Assembly: GCA_964371945.1 (NCBI GenBank)
Contig: CAYJPA010000038.1
Span: forward strand, 1-51,873
Direction of reading: 5' to 3'
Origin: CAYJPA01 sp964371945
Lineage (GTDB): Bacteria > Chloroflexota > Chloroflexia > Thermomicrobiales > UBA6265
Length of the DNA stretch: 51,873 nucleotides
Position 1 is the first letter of the stretch. The number at the start of each line of letters is the position of its first letter. The notes beneath the pieces are model-generated. The model made no database searches, was not told the DNA's origin, and worked only from the letters and a program-made list of their open reading frames with translations. A program made the position numbers and the translations under genes. Positions 49,965 through 51,873 of the stretch are shown piece by piece.

Positions 49965-50420
49965 CTAGGCGATGTCGTGACGAATGGGAGCGTGGTCGCG
50001 GATGAACGACACCGCTTCTCGCAATGAGGTGCCAGGACCAAAAACCGCCGAAACGCCGAGGCTTTTGACCTCGTCGACGTCGTCCCGTGGAATCGTCCCG
50101 CCGGCGATGACGAGGACGTCGTCGAGCCCGCGGTCGCGGAGCGTCTGCATGATCCTCGGGAAGATCGCAAGGTGCGCGCCCGAGAGGATGCTCAAGCCCA
50201 CCACATCGACATCCTCCTGCAACGCCGCATCGGCGATCATTTCTGGAGTTTGGAACAATCCCGTGTAGATCACTTCCATTCCGGCATCGCGTAGTGCGCG
50301 GACCATCACTTTCGCGCCGCGATCGTGACCATCGAGCCCTGGTTTGGCGACCAGAACTCGGATCGGCGATTGACGTTCACGAACTTCGGCCGCGGTCGTG
50401 GATTTAGTATCAGGAGCCAT
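49965..50420 (-). CDS. B12-binding small subunit of an acyl-CoA mutase
   Basis: A 151-residue stand-alone cobalamin-binding domain. The base-off/His-on signature is clear in LVAKPGLDGHDRGAKVMVRAL (His about residue 33), followed by SILSGAHLAIFPRI and VIAGGTIPRDDV. In split methylmalonyl-CoA mutases and in 2-hydroxyisobutyryl-CoA mutase this small subunit pairs with a large catalytic subunit, which is not here. It overlaps the hydroxyacyl-CoA dehydrogenase gene by 11 bases and precedes meaB by one base. The exact substrate cannot be told. Confidence 0.9.
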   Translation of the reverse strand: MAPDTKSTTAAEVRERQSPIRVLVAKPGLDGHDRGAKVMVRALRDAGMEVIYTGLFQTPEMIADAALQEDVDVVGLSILSGAHLAIFPRIMQTLRDRGLDDVLVIAGGTIPRDDVDEVKSLGVSAVFGPGTSLREAVSFIRDHAPIRHDIA

Positions 50421-51261
50421 AGGAGTAGAACCCCTCTCCAGTTTTCCGGCCGAGTTTTCCTGCTGCGACCAATCGTCGTAACAGAGGCGCGGGCCGGTAT
50501 TTGTCTTCGCCTAATTCTCGTTGGAGCACTTCCAGGATCGCAAGGCAGACATCGAGTCCGATCAGATCCGCCAATGCCAGCGGACCCATCGGGTGCGCCA
50601 TTCCGAGCTTCATGATCTCGTCGATTGCCTCCTTGGCTGCGATGCCTTCGCCGAGACAGAAGACCGCTTCATTGATCATCGGCATCAGCACGCGGTTCGA
50701 GATGAAGCCGGGGAAATCGCTGACCACGACCGGTGTCTTCCCCGCCGCGCGCGCGATATCGCAGACCTGATCGACGACGACTGCATCGGTTTGCTCAGCC
50801 CGGACGACTTCGACAAGCGGCATCACCGGCACCGGATTGAAGAAGTGCATTCCGACGACTCGCCCCGGTCTCGAGCCGGCCGCGGCAACCGCGGTCAGTG
50901 AAATCGAAGACGTGTTGCTGGCAAAAATGGCGCCGGCAGCGAGCAGAGGAGTGATCGCGCGGGCGATCTCACGCTTGAGCTCGAGATTCTCGAACACTGC
51001 TTCGATGACCAAATGGGCGGTGGCGGCGGCTTCATATCGATCGGCCGTGCTGACACGGGCTAGGGCCGCTTCGGCATCGTCTTGCGAGAGTTTGCCCTTG
51101 GTGACCAGCCGGTTGAGATTTGATTGAATGGTCGAGCTGGCGCGATCGGCGTCTGCAATCGAGCGCTCGATCAGCGTTACTGGAAAGCCGGCCTGCGCCA
51201 TCACTTGCGCGATACCGCTGCCCATTGTGCCGCCGCCGATCACCGCTACCTGCTGAACCAT
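50410..51261 (-). CDS. 3-hydroxybutyryl-CoA dehydrogenase
   Basis: A 283-residue NAD-dependent 3-hydroxyacyl-CoA dehydrogenase. The Rossmann loop VAVIGGGTMGSGIAQVMA is at residues 5-22. ASNTSSISLTAVA (about 112-124) and GMHFFNPVPVMPLVEVV (about 136-152, with the catalytic His) are intact, and the C-terminal helical domain contains FISNRVLMPMINEAV and GMAHPMGPLALADLIGLD. It is the first gene of the operon with the B12 subunit and meaB. It could oxidise 3-hydroxybutyryl-CoA either in butyrate/PHB metabolism or as the product of a 2-hydroxyisobutyryl-CoA mutase. Confidence 0.92.
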   Translation of the reverse strand: MVQQVAVIGGGTMGSGIAQVMAQAGFPVTLIERSIADADRASSTIQSNLNRLVTKGKLSQDDAEAALARVSTADRYEAAATAHLVIEAVFENLELKREIARAITPLLAAGAIFASNTSSISLTAVAAAGSRPGRVVGMHFFNPVPVMPLVEVVRAEQTDAVVVDQVCDIARAAGKTPVVVSDFPGFISNRVLMPMINEAVFCLGEGIAAKEAIDEIMKLGMAHPMGPLALADLIGLDVCLAILEVLQRELGEDKYRPAPLLRRLVAAGKLGRKTGEGFYSYGS

Positions 51262-51319
51262 GATTCAAACGCCTCGTGTCGCGAATTCACTACTTCCTAT
51301 CGCCGGCGATGGTACCGCA

Positions 51320-51873
51320 TCACTCTGTTTTGCGATTCACTTCATTCATCGCTGGAATCGTTCCGGCCGAGATCCATAACTTCACACCCGCGGCCGCGCG
51401 GGTCAGAATCTCAGGGAGCTCCGCTTCTTCTTCTGTGCTGAATCTCGAGAGCACGTGACTGACCGTGCTGGAGCGCGGTCGATCGACCCCAATCCTCAAC
51501 CTGGCGATCTCGTTTGTGCCGAGCTGCTCGATCACCGATTTCATCCCGTTGTGGCCGCCGGCCGACCCCTCGCCGCGCAGACGCAGCGTTCCAAAGGGCA
51601 GGTCGATGTCGTCAAACACGATCAGGAGGTCTTGTGGGTCGAGGTGAAACCAGTTGACGACCTCTCGCACCGATTGGCCGCTCAGGTTCATGAATGTCTG
51701 AGGTGCGGCGAGAACGATCTTTTCGCCATTGAGCGATCCCTCAATCAGCACGGCTCGAAACCGTTTGCGCTCAACCGTCATCGATAGATCGCGCTTGAGG
51801 AGGTCAAGCACCATGAAGCCGACGTTATGGCGCGTCCGCGTGTACTCTCTGCCTGGGTTTCCCAGTCCTACGA
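51320..51873 (-). CDS. pth: Peptidyl-tRNA hydrolase, 5' end beyond window
   Basis: A 3'-complete fragment of at least 184 residues. Reading minus strand from the window edge gives VGLGNPGREYTRTRHNVGF, with the catalytic His. PQTFMNLSGQSV, the catalytic Asp in IVFDDIDLPFG and GSAGGHNGMKSVIEQLGT follow. The enzyme frees tRNA from dropped-off peptidyl-tRNA. Only the first few residues are missing. The Met at 51814 is internal and not the start. It lies 58 bp upstream of the hydroxyacyl-CoA dehydrogenase gene on the same strand. Confidence 0.94.
   Translation of the reverse strand, partial: VGLGNPGREYTRTRHNVGFMVLDLLKRDLSMTVERKRFRAVLIEGSLNGEKIVLAAPQTFMNLSGQSVREVVNWFHLDPQDLLIVFDDIDLPFGTLRLRGEGSAGGHNGMKSVIEQLGTNEIARLRIGVDRPRSSTVSHVLSRFSTEEEAELPEILTRAAAGVKLWISAGTIPAMNEVNRKTE

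Overview
This is GC-rich chromosomal DNA from a bacterium that looks like a member of the Chloroflexota, probably close to the Thermomicrobia. That placement is inferred from gene content, not from a marker tree. The clues are a 1,517-residue membrane protein with a Chlor_Arch_YYY/DUF2298 half, a kinase fused to a PQQ propeller, a split B12-dependent mutase module, and several small proteins I only know as Chloroflexota-type conserved hypotheticals. There are no rRNA genes, CRISPR arrays, insertion sequences or phage genes. Genes are dense, often overlap by 4 to 20 bases, and start with ATG, GTG or TTG.

Layout. 1-5,470: a truncated tRNA-Gly, a cyclophilin, then a redox island. The island is a minus-strand operon of a Tat-exported four-cluster ferredoxin, an NrfD-type membrane subunit and an Ig-like anchored protein. 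It is divergent from a Tat-exported protein with two cupredoxin-like domains that lack the usual copper ligands. A tRNA-Pro follows. 5,671-7,849: a decayed (or recoded) secreted zinc-peptidase gene interrupted only by amber codons, and a homocysteine S-methyltransferase. 7,936-18,779: the giant membrane glycosyltransferase-like protein, fmt, a small membrane protein, a cysteine desulfurase with a ThiF/MoeB-type adenylyltransferase, prephenate dehydrogenase and an SH3 surface protein. 19,127-24,533: a NuoE/NuoF-like pair, a membrane protein with a putative Ig domain, a zinc-ribbon protein, a bifunctional-nuclease-domain protein and signal peptidase I.

24,820-34,305 is mostly plus strand: a Ser/Thr kinase-PQQ sensor, small proteins, tatA (minus), a large protein with repeated winged-helix-like modules, and a tightly coupled run of HEAT-repeat protein, FemAB-like transferase, murE and a TolB-like propeller. 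34,769-42,987 is housekeeping: aspS, a methylase-MazG fusion, lepA, murJ, rpsT and holA. 43,315-51,873 holds fabF, the primary sigma factor, yebC, ruvC, tlyA, larB, the hbd / B12-binding mutase subunit / meaB operon, and a truncated pth.

The main points of interest are as follows. A peptidase frame of 406 codons is broken only by three TAG codons. The NrfD/ferredoxin module has no catalytic subunit nearby. Several redox domains have kept their fold but lost their metal ligands. A canonical terminator sits inside the leader of the rpoD-type gene, just after a promoter. The spacer between aspS and the TolB-like gene carries repeats at a 10-bp period.
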